Source: Fasciola hepatica
Taxonomy: Eukaryota > Platyhelminthes > Trematoda > Plagiorchiida > Fasciolidae
Assembly: GCA_948099385.1 (NCBI GenBank)
Contig: CANUEZ040000156.1
Span: 5,477,501 to 5,541,500 of the forward strand
Direction of reading: 5' to 3'
DNA length: 64,000 nucleotides
The notes under the pieces are model-generated. The model made no database searches and was not told the origin of the DNA. It was given only the letters and a program-made list of their open reading frames with translations. Shown here piece by piece: positions 35,501 through 45,361 of the stretch. Each line of letters starts with the position of its first letter. Position 1 is the first letter of the stretch. A program made the position numbers and the translations under genes.

Positions 35501-37087
35501 GTGACGAGATAATCCACGAAATCATAGACGATCAGATTATCAATTACGCAAAATCGGATGGTGCAAAACACTGTGTACGTCCAAGCAACTCGTTTAAGGT
35601 CGTATACAACATTACAGACACGAGATTGTTCACATATGCTGGGGCTCTAGTCATTCTCGATTTTAGACCAAAATTTTGCAAACCGCTTAGTTGTCCCTAC
35701 TTTGGTGACCTAACGTTTAGTCACCCATCCGTTCCTGTTCGCTCTATCACTTTCATTCATTTATTCTGCTCTCAGTTTCATTGGTTAGCTTACCGACCAT
35801 CAAATCGTTATCTGAGGTGGGGTGGCAGGGTTCACCAGGATCGAGCGAGGAAGCATTCGTGTATCTAGCACACGATTAGTTATTGGGGCAGACAGTGCGT
35901 GAATAACCTCACCGCAGTTGTTCTATGTTGCTACACGCTGATTGGTGCATGAATGTCAGATAGATTTTCCACGTCCCAGAGACTGTCTTTAAGAAATATT
36001 TTCCAATTTATAAACTGGACATTTCAGAGGTTTTTCAAGTTGCTGCTTGTTTGGTGCCAGCGGGATCAGTGTGCAATTCCGTATGTCAAATGTGCAAACA
36101 AGAGTGCAGGTAATCCTGGTCAGATAACTGTTTGGATGCACGATGCTCGCGTGGGCCCTGAAGGTCTGTATGTGTTATTGGTTGAAGATGGATTGTGAAT
36201 CAGTGAACCGTAGCATTTATGACTTATTTAAAAATGAACAAATGGTGAATTATTGGCGACTTCGGTCCTCCGGAAAATAACCTTTGAGATAGTCGGGAGG
36301 GGGTGTCTCGAAGTTACCATCGGAAGATGAGTCTTGTCGGCTTTCTCTGTTGCACATAAGTCTCCTCGCACCTAGGTGTTCCGTGATTTTGGGATACGAA
36401 TGATGTTCCCGCTGTGTCAGATTCGTGATCCTAAGCAAAATTTCAACCACCTTCATCATATGAAAGGAATCTGACCAGTCTGGGTTCGGAAATGTGAATA
36501 TCGAAAGCTTTCCAATGTCTCATTCTTTCACTATTTCCCTGGGCACACTCAACTTACTTACGCCTATTATAAGCTTCAAACTCCCACACATACTTCTACT
36601 TCTGAATGGAAATATTGTACCGATCATAAAATGAATTGTATAAAGTAAAATTACAGTCTTCCGCATGTTGACAGCTGATAGAGAGTAAACAAAGTTGGTG
36701 GTTTGAAAAATTACCGTTAGTTCAAATGTCTAAATTTTTACACTATTCAAAACACAAAATTCAGGTAAACAATCTAATTTCATGTGGTAATTTTTCCATA
36801 TTCATTTCTTTTGTAAGTTTTTATTCATCCCCTTTCACCTTTTTATCATCACCAACATCTTTCAACGTGTTCAGCGTCTAATGTTTGGTCTGCTCAGACC
36901 GATGACCATCAGCGCTTGGGAAGGAGCTCAAACCACTTTGTACACAGTTCTGATGGACAGTCCAACTCCTGGTGGATACTATTCTAACTGTGCCCTGAAA
37001 GCGGCAAACCGTCTAGTGAACGACGAGCGAGAACGACAATGGCTTTGGGAAAAATCATGCGAACTGGTTGGACTGCCAAAGAATTGA
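26144..37087 (+). CDS. Retinol dehydrogenase 11-14-like SDR, right-arm copy (3 exons)
   Basis: Spliced gene with exons 26144-26509, 31946-32413 and 36875-37087, encoding the same 348-residue protein as the left copy. All splice sites are GT-AG and phase 0. Intron 1 is 5.4 kb. Intron 2 is 4.5 kb, enlarged by the right-arm-specific 2 kb. Family role: NAD(P)-dependent interconversion of retinoid or other lipid alcohols and aldehydes. Key residues are intact: TGANTGIG, NNAG, S206, Y232 and K236. The two copies point away from each other with their starts 11 kb apart, so their promoters lie toward the palindrome spacer. It is complete by comparison with vertebrate RDHs apart from the N-terminal membrane anchor, which I do not see. 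Expression cannot be judged from sequence. Confidence 0.9.
29350..29802 (+). mobile_element. Repeat with inverted ends and tRNA-like Pol III boxes, copy 1 (right arm)
   Basis: Mirror of 11475-11927. The A-box-like part is at about 29609-29622 and the B-box-like GGGTTCAGACCCC at 29649-29661. Outer inverted ends are GCTGACTGTCCTTCGG (about 29409) and GGACAGTCAGC (about 29798). It is in intron 1. Confidence 0.65.
31416..31594. mobile_element. MITE-like hairpin element in intron 1 (right arm)
   Basis: Mirror of 9683-9861, with the same outer GATATAA ends and an inner GGTTACC/GGTAACC inverted core, carrying a few substitutions. Confidence 0.55.
31946..32413 (+). CDS. Exon 2 of right dehydrogenase gene
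   Basis: Codons 123-278 with the full catalytic set, acceptor TTCTCCTATTCAAG|CTC, donor ACG|GTAAAT. The open frame runs on past the donor to 32476, which is intron read-through. Confidence 0.9.
32688..33150 (-). mobile_element. Repeat with inverted ends and tRNA-like Pol III boxes, copy 2 (right arm)
   Basis: Mirror of 8111-8573. The A- and B-box-like sequences are on the minus strand near 32836-32849 and 32794-32805. It ends near GGACAGTCACCC (33087-33098) and a family tail to 33150. It lies at the edge of the right-arm-specific rearrangement. Confidence 0.6.
33226..33740 (+). repeat. Extra segment in direct orientation to the left arm
   Basis: The sequence matches 7510-8030 of the left arm in the same orientation, so within the right arm it is an inverted copy of 35337-35780 (coordinate sum about 68993). 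It is about 17 bp shorter at the left edge. It also contains 84 bp (33657-33740) that the inverted partner has lost. Confidence 0.85.
33741..35332. other. Unique insert in right A arm (intron 2)
   Basis: About 1.6 kb without a counterpart in the left arm, between the two inverted segments. Frames of about 82 codons at 34004-34252 and 34574-34822 are not recognised. No terminal repeats were found. Confidence 0.7.
35953..36198 (+). pseudogene. Possible filamin-like repeat fragment in intron 2 (right arm)
   Basis: Mirror of 7084-7329, still open for 81 codons but with several amino-acid changes (for example VWMHDA for VRMHDA). The same weak resemblance and the same doubts apply. Confidence 0.25.
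36875..37087 (+). CDS. Exon 3 of right dehydrogenase gene
   Basis: Codons 279-348 and stop TGA, acceptor GTGTTCAG|CGT. It encodes the WEGAQT and CELVG C-terminal motifs of the RDH group, unchanged from the left arm. Confidence 0.85.
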   Translation, partial: RLMFGLLRPMTISAWEGAQTTLYTVLMDSPTPGGYYSNCALKAANRLVNDERERQWLWEKSCELVGLPKN

Positions 37088-38085
37088 TACCATCACGTAG
37101 CACTTGTACTCTTCTGTGCCTAAATATAGAACAAAGCACGGGTTCACAATACCACCTATCTAACGGAAAGCTGCTTGGATTTTTAATTTGCACAGTTTGA
37201 TCCCCCGCTTATAAATGTGGAGTTGAACATCACTTCCATTCGTGCGAAACCTTTTCCACCTCCGAAGTAAATATATATAGTGTCAATTGTTTGTTATAGC
37301 TGCTGTGCAGAGTGTGCTTAGCATTTCGCTGAGTGGATGTAGTTTTCAACAGTGTATTGATTCTTTTGTATGGTTTGTAGAAGAATTCGGTAAACCTTAA
37401 CAAATGTGAAATTCCCTTCAGCGGTTTCATGAGGATTTAGCTGAGCTGACCCTCCGTTACACAATGGAGTGTCAGCTTACAGTTAGCTCAAAAAATCCAT
37501 TGGAATTATGCACACATAGTGACATACTTTGATTGATCGAAAGAACACGTTTGTTGATCAAGGGTAATACATTAGACCGATTTCGTGGAAATTATCAAAA
37601 TAAACCTCGGGCGACGGAGGCAAAACCGCTTTCGGGGAGGCCTGTTGTGTTGGTTTGTGTAATAGATTGTGAATGATGAGTTCGAAAATGAAGTGGGAGG
37701 TGGTAACGTGACGACAGTTGATTTTACTAACGGTGGAATGAACGGGATAGTTTTATTGTACAAGCTACCTTCTTTTTGCAGGTTAAGAATGTAGATTAGA
37801 GTGACGCAAGCCATAGTTGAGTTCCAAGCACTGCGAGCAGTTTCCACATGTATGGGCGGGGAACGAGCCAGGGAAGACGGAAGTTATGCGTAAAGTATGC
37901 CATAGACCAAAGGGGGTTTGCTTGACCAGCGTGTTAAGTGGGACTAAGAGCCTATACAGGAAGCAAAAGAGTACGCCCACACTCACCGTAGGTTTGATCT
38001 CCAGTAGACATGAAACCACAGTACTGAAAACAGATTTAGTTACTGTAGTTCACAATCACCCCTGGTAGTGCTCACGGGGTTGTTC
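37088..38085. other. 3' flank of right dehydrogenase gene
   Basis: Mirror of 5194-6195. No coding region recognised. Confidence 0.45.
37599..37604 (+). promoter_or_regulatory. Possible poly(A) signal, right dehydrogenase gene
   Basis: AATAAA about 510 bp after the stop codon, conserved in the left arm at 5676-5681. Candidate only. Confidence 0.3.
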
Positions 38086-38618
38086 TTATAGCCGATCAGC
38101 GTTGTTCAACAGGAGAAAGCTAGGGGTTAGATAATTTCCCTGAGATAAGAAGCTAGCGTTCATTTTTGACAGTAGTGCAAATTGTGTTCGCTCTGTATGG
38201 ATGGGGTGGGTTGTGTCTTCCGATTGTTGCGAATACTGCAGTGCGTGGGGTACACCGAAAGCATGAATCGAACCGATAGCTCGCCCTTCTAAGACAAAAG
38301 GGGGAGCTGATCCGACCGCACTAGATGCAGTTGGTCGGGTATCCATCTTGTTCAAGTGCTGCAACTATTCCAGCTTCCGATCTATCCGTGATCAGTAGAG
38401 CTTTTTCAGAAGCAGCGAATGAAGCTAATGTTGGATGTTCTACTATATGATAGAAATGTTCTCTCATGACTATCTTGTGCTACCCAATCCACCGCCACAC
38501 GTCGAATGAACAAGTGAGGAACGACGGCTGTGCCATCATAGCAGAGTATGATACGAATCTGGAATAAAACTGCAAGTATCCAAGGAGTGAGATAAAATGT
38601 GCTTGATTTTTCGGTCAC
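38086..38618 (-). mobile_element. Gypsy-type RT/RNase H fragment (right arm)
   Basis: Mirror of 4685-5193, broken into frames 38406-38618 and 38086-38364. The RNase H-like TD block lies between the two frames and is out of frame with the upstream part. It is more degraded than the left copy. Confidence 0.55.
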
Positions 38619-39499
38619 CCCACTTCAGCTATTGGTGTGAATCAAAGAGGGTCCTCCTGGTACTTTCGCTGACCCCAGGTCTTATCTTGATGAAGGCCCT
38701 TCCTCTGGGATGGGAGCTCTGCTGCCCAGTCACTAGCGGCTATAGACTTGATTTAGAGATACAATTTGAAAATTTACTGATTTAAAACAAGGATCTGAAA
38801 CCTAGAACGGATATCGATTTAGAACAAATCAAAAGTGTGCTCGTGGCGAGCTGCTACAGCTATCGTAAAATTCAGTTACAAAATCTTGAACTGATCACCA
38901 GACAATATATGAATGCGATGCTGGAGCCGCGTTAGAACTAGGACATGGTATTACTAAGACCGGATAAATGTTTCGGTGTTGTCCCCATGGGAAAACAAGA
39001 ATATATTGGAAAACTTTCTAGATTGGTCAGGAATTAAACAAAACTGTCTGTCTGTCACAAAGAAAAAGGTGAAACCGAAATGAACGAGAGAAAATAAACC
39101 GGATTCCCAAGAAGACTGACAGATCAGAGCGTATTAAAATGCAATAAACAAAAATAGCTATGGCGAAATGGATTGAGCATTCCATGTCTCCGTGATCTTC
39201 TGAAAATTCACAGAGAAGAGATTCCAATCCGAACGATTGTGGCGATAGTGAATTTTCCGTAACAAAAGGAACAACATTCACTAGACACAGTTTGCAAGGT
39301 AATTTTCACAGCATGTGTCCGTCACACAGAATATACACCTTCACAATAAAGCCATGATATCGCATGCTGTGGTGCTGTTGTTCACGTGTGTGTGCCCCTA
39401 ACAGAAACCTTTGATCTTCTGTATGAATATATTCAAACATCCAGCACACAAGTAGGTATTCCCATAAAAGGGTTTGAAGGAACTACTAGTACGTTGCAC
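38619..39499. other. No recognisable gene, right arm
   Basis: Mirror of 3831-4684, with the same unrecognised frames (38597-38785 on +, 39027-39281 on -). Confidence 0.45.
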
Positions 39500-40560
39500 T
39501 CTCATTGTTAAGTTTATGATAAATGAGCGTTTCTTTTGCCCATGAGTTGCCATCACCGTTGATTCCCCACTGGATCCCCTGTTAGAGGATATATTTTTTC
39601 GAAATTAGAAGACGGGAAGATCGGGAAGACAACAGTACGTTTGGATTATTACATTTGGTATACGGATGGTATTTTATGTGTAGTGGAGGTTGGTAATAAT
39701 ATTTCAGATATTTCTAGAAGATTTCGGGCTTTACTCTTGGCTCTCTCCAATTCACAGTGAAAACATAAGCTAAAAACGAACTACCTTCCCTTGATGTGTT
39801 GATCATCACACAGGTAAGTGAATCATTCCAACGAGGAGTTCACAGAAAAAAGACTTGGAATGGTCAGTTCACAACATTTTTTACAATTTTGTTCCATTGA
39901 GCCATGAGATGAACTTAGTCCAATGTCTAAGCCCTAGGGCCCGTAGCCTATGCTCACAGGATTTTCCGTGAGAAGAACTAAAACTCATGAAATGAGTGCC
40001 AGAAGAGAACTGATATCCATCGAATTTCTCACTTGAAGAACAGAGACCCAGCTACATGTGCAATGCGATTTGTTTGCGCACAAAGAAGTAACTTGTTTCA
40101 AAGTACCAGGATAACGAGATAGTATGGATCAGTTGTAAATTCATCATTCCTAGCTGCAAAACTAAAAGGCGTGTTCTCCACATAGCTAGTGACCCGAATC
40201 CAAGTGAAAGAGGGCCCCTCATCCTTGATTATCCGTTTGTTCAAGTGCGCACGTGGCTGGTCTTACGTGGGCCACGCGGCCGGGCGTCAGTCTCAACGCA
40301 TCAAAGAGCATCACCCAAAGTGGCTGAGTCACGGGTAAACGAGCACAATCAACAGTTCTATTCTTTGTCACCCAGTCGGTAGAGGTCATCAGTTGGACCC
40401 GAATTACTCATTCAGTGTTGTGTATCGTGTTTCCCAAACCACTCAATGGTAGTCCGTCTCCGGACCCTGGCCACTGCTGAAGCGATCGAAATGCGTCTAC
40501 TAATCCAGAATATGTGCCCACAAAGCTGCTAGTTCAGGCGCTCCAATGCCTTAACCAAAG
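39500..40560 (+). mobile_element. Penelope-like element fragment, RT + GIY-YIG (right arm)
   Basis: In order on the plus strand: an RT block with DSPLDPLLEDIFF (39561-39600), LPSLDVLI (39781 onward) followed by KKTWNGQF and FVPLSYEMN as in Penelope-like RTs, then the GIY-YIG-like part (about 40225-40450) with WSYVGHA and RIKEHHPKWL. The C-terminal TAEAIEMRLL block follows. Several frameshifts and stops are present, including one after WLSHG that the left copy lacks. The last tens of bases match the conserved tail of trematode elements as I remember it. Confidence 0.75.
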
Positions 40561-42394
40561 ATGCAGCATTCGATGCGAGAAGTGAACCCCAGAACCCCAC
40601 TATCTATGATTGATTCAGCTTCATCATGTAACAAATGGCAAATTCAATTCACAAATGCTAAGCATATGATGTGCAAGAGCAAGATTTGAAATCACTGAAA
40701 ACAACTGCTTGCTTTCCAATGTTGTTTTTCTAATATGACCGTGAGACGTTTCAAACAATCTTCGAAAAATATGTACAACGTGACTATTAATTACGAAATC
40801 ACTTCAGTCCGGTCGAACTGTAGATTTTACTAATGAACCGATGGTCATTAAGCAAACGGTTGGGTAACCGGCATGGATTGGGGGAAAATCCAGTGGGATG
40901 TAGAGTGCTCTCAAAAATACTGAGATCATTCTTTGTAGTCGAAATTTACTACGTTCTACTTTAGAGCCTGTTACTAGAAAAATAGTGTGAAATCTACAAC
41001 AGTGGAAATGAAGTCAACAGCATGCTTGAACACTATTCGCCAGTGGAAGTAGCCGTAAAAGCTGGATGCTAGTGAAGCTAGTGTACCAGTAATTCCGTAC
41101 ATTTGTGAAATTCCCACGCAGTTCCCTTTTCTCACTCCCGTGACTTTATTCAGCGTGGAACCCGGCCCTTTCCAACCACTTCGACCCACACGTCTTCCCT
41201 TTCCTTCCACATGTTGAACCCGATTACCTTGTCTCCGTTCACCTACCATTTTCCCTATGAGTATACTCTCTCAGTGGACCGTATTTCCATTGCGCCCAAT
41301 CCAGGGACCTACGACCTTCAAGATTTTGTGCGTCACATGTGCTCGACCTTGTGTGCCATGTTTGCCTCCGTTCTTTGTCGGTTTTCTCACCCGCACCGCA
41401 CGAGCTACCTTTGTACTTTCTTACCATGCCAAAGATCACGCCACATCTGCATGAGGGTCTAGATCAAGCGTGCGTGCAATCCTCTTGGTCCTCATCTGAA
41501 CTGATTCTCATGGTCATATCTCTGTCCGTCGGTCTCATGTACGCTACCAGCTCTTTCTCTGAATATTCGAATGTTCTTGCTATAAAAGCTGAATTTCACC
41601 CTATTCCGATGACAGTCTCGTATCGCTTAGAATACGTTCCTTGCCAGACCCTTCGGACAGTTTGATGTTTATTCCCGGACGCTTGTGACTGAACCGTGCC
41701 ATAAAATTGAGCTATGCTGTTTGTAATGGTAATTATTGTTCCGTAAAGTGCACATAGATTGCCGACTCGCCTTATTTGATTTTGGGTTTTGGGTTCGTGC
41801 TCTACGAGTCACTCATTCACTGGACAGCTGTTCAGTTACAGCTAGGTTGCAGACTAAACCGATTTGTCTCTTTGAGTTCTACGCTCTTCGCTCCACATAG
41901 AAGTTGTGGAAATACTAAGTACACCCCAACCCTTGGAAAAATGGAGAGAGATCTAACCACGGGAAAATGTGACAAAATCAGTGGTCCGTGTGAGTTATCA
42001 CTAAGGATGACAAATGAATTAGCCCCTATTTTGCGCAGCATTGGGAAGTTAATTTTTTCACTTTTCGTCTGCAAAATGTTTAAAGTTTGTATATTATAAC
42101 TGAAGACACAGCTTCTTTAATTTCCAGCTTCTTCTACCGAGGCCAGTGAGAAGAGTAAACGAAGATTCACCTTTTCCACGGTTAGTGCCGCTGACAAATT
42201 AGGCAGCTTCTATCGCTCTTCGACTTGGATTGATAAAACGACAAACCAACCGTACACTCTCACCCATACTCAGCATCTTCGAGTGTCACACAAGCTTGTA
42301 ATCAACATATTCATTACTTCCGATCATCAGCCGCACTGAATTTCGCTGGAGTTCCCAGCTTGTGCATAAGTGGACACCCACAAAGATGGTAGCA
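40561..42394. other. No recognisable gene, right arm
   Basis: Mirror of 946-2789. Several overlapping frames on both strands (for example 41339-41665, 41776-42099) have no counterpart of equal length in the left arm, so they are not supported as genes. Confidence 0.5.
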
Positions 42395-42742
42395 TTTCAT
42401 GGGGGAGGCCCGACTGCCGTTAAATGGGATTGCACTTCCAAATTACTGAACAACTCTGATAAATCTCTTAGATGCATTTTGCCTGATTATCCTATTTCCC
42501 ACTGCATTCCCCGATGACTCTCACTTCAGAAGCATTACTTGTTTGACTTTCCACCTAACTTATTCACATGGTTTACCAACTATTTTCCGGGACGTATCCA
42601 GAGCACTAGATATGCGAGCAAGTTGGCCAAATCCCTAGTAAATAGTTCTGGCCTTCATCAAGAGGCAGTTCTTTTGCCTGTTCCCAACCTCTATCAAAGA
42701 CTTCCCTTTCAACTCCCCTGGGACTCTAACAAAGGATGGTAA
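42395..42742 (+). mobile_element. LINE reverse transcriptase fragment (right arm)
   Basis: Mirror of 597-945. One frame runs from about 42426, with a single TGA at 42516, through FPPNLFTWFTNYFPGR and SSGLHQEAVLLPV to NKGW. The spacing and motifs match the palm region of Jockey/CR1-like RTs before the catalytic YADD, which is not readable here. Confidence 0.6.
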
Positions 42743-43112
42743 CTATATTACGTATTGCATCACCTGAATAGAACTTCATTCACGATTCCCTTAACTGCTA
42801 GAAGTATCTTCATTGTGTGTTCCCCTTATATCCCGCATCCTTTCCAAATGATCCTTCTGATCCTCACACCTTTCAGTTATCCAGAGTTGAATCTGTTCAG
42901 TATCTCAGAGTGAGTTCGAAAACTTATCTCCACTAATCGCCTGGTGCCTCCGGGTGCGCGCTCCAACTGTGGCCATTTCGTTTTTTAAGTGGAAAGCTCG
43001 GGCGATGGCCAGTTAGGCCTATCGTTATATCTTCCGTTGTCCCTCAATGGACCTTTGCAAATCTTGCACTAATTCTACTCCCTGAATGTTCCAGGCCTGT
43101 AAGGAAAGGATC

Positions 43113-43440
43113 CTTTGGAATGAACAACGCATTCGAATGACATATCTGATCAAATGTTATCTAAGTCGGGCGATGTTTTCATATTATCTTCGTTATTATA
43201 GCTGTGATAATGGATCACGAAAATTTTTCATCCACTAAAAAAGGAGAAACATCGATTATTTCACGAACTCATTGGAATTGATTATGAAGCTGAGAGTAGC
43301 ATTCAGCAATATGGTAGACGAATGGCCGTCGACCTCCATACGTCCCGGCTAGGCAGTTTCCGAGCAAAACCCACGAGACAGGTTCAAGCCATTGAATCAA
43401 ATAAATTGCGTTGATTAACGATGCGGTGAATCAGCATTAT
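43113..43440. repeat. Outer segment of palindrome B (left)
   Basis: 328 bp repeated inverted at 53059-53384. It contains no recognisable gene and separates the A/B junction from the (TA)n tract. Confidence 0.75.
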
Positions 43441-43450
43441 ATATATATAC

Positions 43451-43511
<61 letters not shown>
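43438..43511. repeat. (TA)n microsatellite, left B arm
   Basis: About 70 bp of TA repeats with a few TACA interruptions, directly next to the 3' end of the LINE at 43512. Confidence 0.98.
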
Positions 43512-43514
<3 letters not shown>

Positions 43515-45361
43515 ATTCAAAACTCAAAATAATAAGCGGAAATCACGAAGACGAAGAAAGAGTCCAAATGCAACTACGCTGCTAGCCAAGACACCAAGCC
43601 TCATCGTGTACTATCTCCAACCATTTGGTAAGTGGATCATTTGTACCCAAACCTGGAGTTCTGACAAGTCCTACGCTGTCATGTCTACTGGTCAAGGTTT
43701 TCATACCTTTTTGCTATGTTATGGGCTGGCCACCTCGACCTGTATTCAAACTACTAACTGCCTCGGAGAACTGCAAACGCCGATGAAGTCTGTCGGTAGG
43801 TATGAATTCACACGTTCCAGCCAAATTAATCTGTTCAAATTCAGTATTTGTTTAAGTGAATGACAATTGGCTCCTAACACCTAATTTCTAACCTCAGCTT
43901 TCTTGCCGCAGTGTTCCCACCATATGCACTCAATGCTGTGGAGAAATCGGTGCTCGAACACTGACAGTGCTCGCATATCTTTTACTATTACCGGCCATGT
44001 TTCCGATCCTTATAGATTAACAGATCTAACTGCGAAATGTACATTCGACCCCCAACAGACAATCGGATGTCGCGCAGGATGACTGAAATTAGCAAAAGCC
44101 AAATGAGTCTCCTGTAAATGCAGTGCAACTTCATCCGATGTCTCTCCACCTGATGAGAAGTAACTAATGAAGTAATACAACTTGCCTACCCCAGCTAGAG
44201 CTTCCTCCATAAACACAAGATTTGGTGTTCAGCCAACTCAGTCCTGCAGCAGCATTTTATAATTTCAAGGTGCAAAATTTATATCAAACCTCGCCACAAT
44301 GTTGCTCAGGCTATCTAGGAAACTTATGTAGATCTTAACTCAGTGGAACAACATCGTCCGCGTATTCCAAGTCAGAAAGTTTACTTCCTGAGCAAATATC
44401 AATGCCGCTATTGTTACAAGAGGCTAGGGCTATCTTATGAATCAGTTCGATTACAAAATGGAAGAGGAAGGGAGAAAGAGGACACCCATTGACGAACAGC
44501 ACTTTCCGTAGTAAACTCGGGTGAAATATTGCCGTAGAAAAGAACTCGGCTTCGGTTGTTCGCATCCAAGTATCGGAAAAGAGAAATGAATTTTTCTGGC
44601 ACAACTTCCAATGAGATGCAGCTCCAAAGAACTGTGTGGTTGACTGAATCGAAAGCTGCTTACAGACTAAGAAAGACAGAAGCTGTGTCTGTGCTCTGAG
44701 ACTAGTAAAAAAGTAAGGGTGTGATCGATATAACCACTACTGAGTCTGAAATCGGCTTTATCTTCATGCGTACACATTTCGCGGGCGCTGGATTGTCGAT
44801 GAAAAATAATCCTGGTGAGCGCTTCCGATGCGATATTTATCAGGCTAATTCCTCTGTGGTTTTCACTAGAAGATCTATCACTTTTCTCGTCCATTGGCAC
44901 AATCGCCGATCCACACCATTCCCTGGAAATCTGCTCCCTATCCCTAATAACACAGAGGAGCTTTGTTAACTTCGAAACCAAAGATTCACCTCCATCCTTC
45001 AAAAAGATGGAGACAACCAATACTTGTCTGCTGCCCCATACCACAAATATAGTTTTTCTTTGAGTGCCCTAGTCGGAGTCTTGGACTCAAAAGTCTGATC
45101 CACAAAGCAGTGGGGCATTCACCAAGCACGGTAAAGTGACCGAAGAACCTGAGCAGGAAATTCTTCTGGTCTGTCAAGTGAAACCAGTCTTGTCGTCACG
45201 GGCACCTTGTTAGCCATTCGCTTTTCGGATTCAGTCCTTAACTCTACGCGCCAGATGAAGAAAGCGGAAAGTGGACGAGGCAGCATCATTTGGGTCAGGA
45301 ACTGCCAAGCCTAAACAGACGATAGCTGCCTAATGAGATGCGATGATTTCTTCCATCGTCG
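43512..45361 (-). mobile_element. Broken LINE, RT and C-terminal part (left B arm)
   Basis: Minus-strand reverse transcriptase pieces, reading from 45361 down: the MEEIIAS linker, the 44667-45044 frame with ENHRGISLINIASEALT (RT domain 1-2), the 44335-44604 frame with GCPLSPFLF and LEYADDVV (catalytic YADD about 44353-44364), then 44010-44216 with SSGGETSDEVALHLQ and LAFANFSH. The C-terminal tail runs to 43512. Frame changes and stops separate the parts. The layout is that of trematode CR1/RTE-like LINEs. The 5' part is missing, cut at the palindrome edge. Confidence 0.85.

Larger units (their letters stand above)
22821..43115 (-). repeat. Palindrome A, right arm
   Basis: This is the reverse-complement partner of 225-19592. 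It lacks 1,141 bp of the left arm (15649-16789) and carries about 2.0 kb of extra sequence around 33226-35332. The outer end (AAGGATCCTT, 43106-43115) runs directly into palindrome B with no spacer. Confidence 0.95.
43113..45361 (+). repeat. Palindrome B, left arm
   Basis: The reverse complement occurs at 49317-53384. Coordinate sums are about 96497 for the outer 328 bp and 94678 for the LINE-derived part. The arm has three parts: 43113-43440 of unidentified sequence, a (TA)n tract, and a broken LINE on the minus strand up to 45361. It lacks the 1.84 kb that the right arm has between LINE and (TA)n. Confidence 0.93.

Noticed and set aside
225..43115. Simple sequencing fold-back (missed adapter) chimera
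   Set aside because: Arms of one molecule would be near-identical. These differ by 1.1-kb and 2-kb segments and many substitutions. A haplotype misjoin is still possible and is listed as a finding.
44721..45063. Plus-strand coding regions of 82 codons each
   Set aside because: They are shadows of the minus-strand LINE reverse transcriptase frame.
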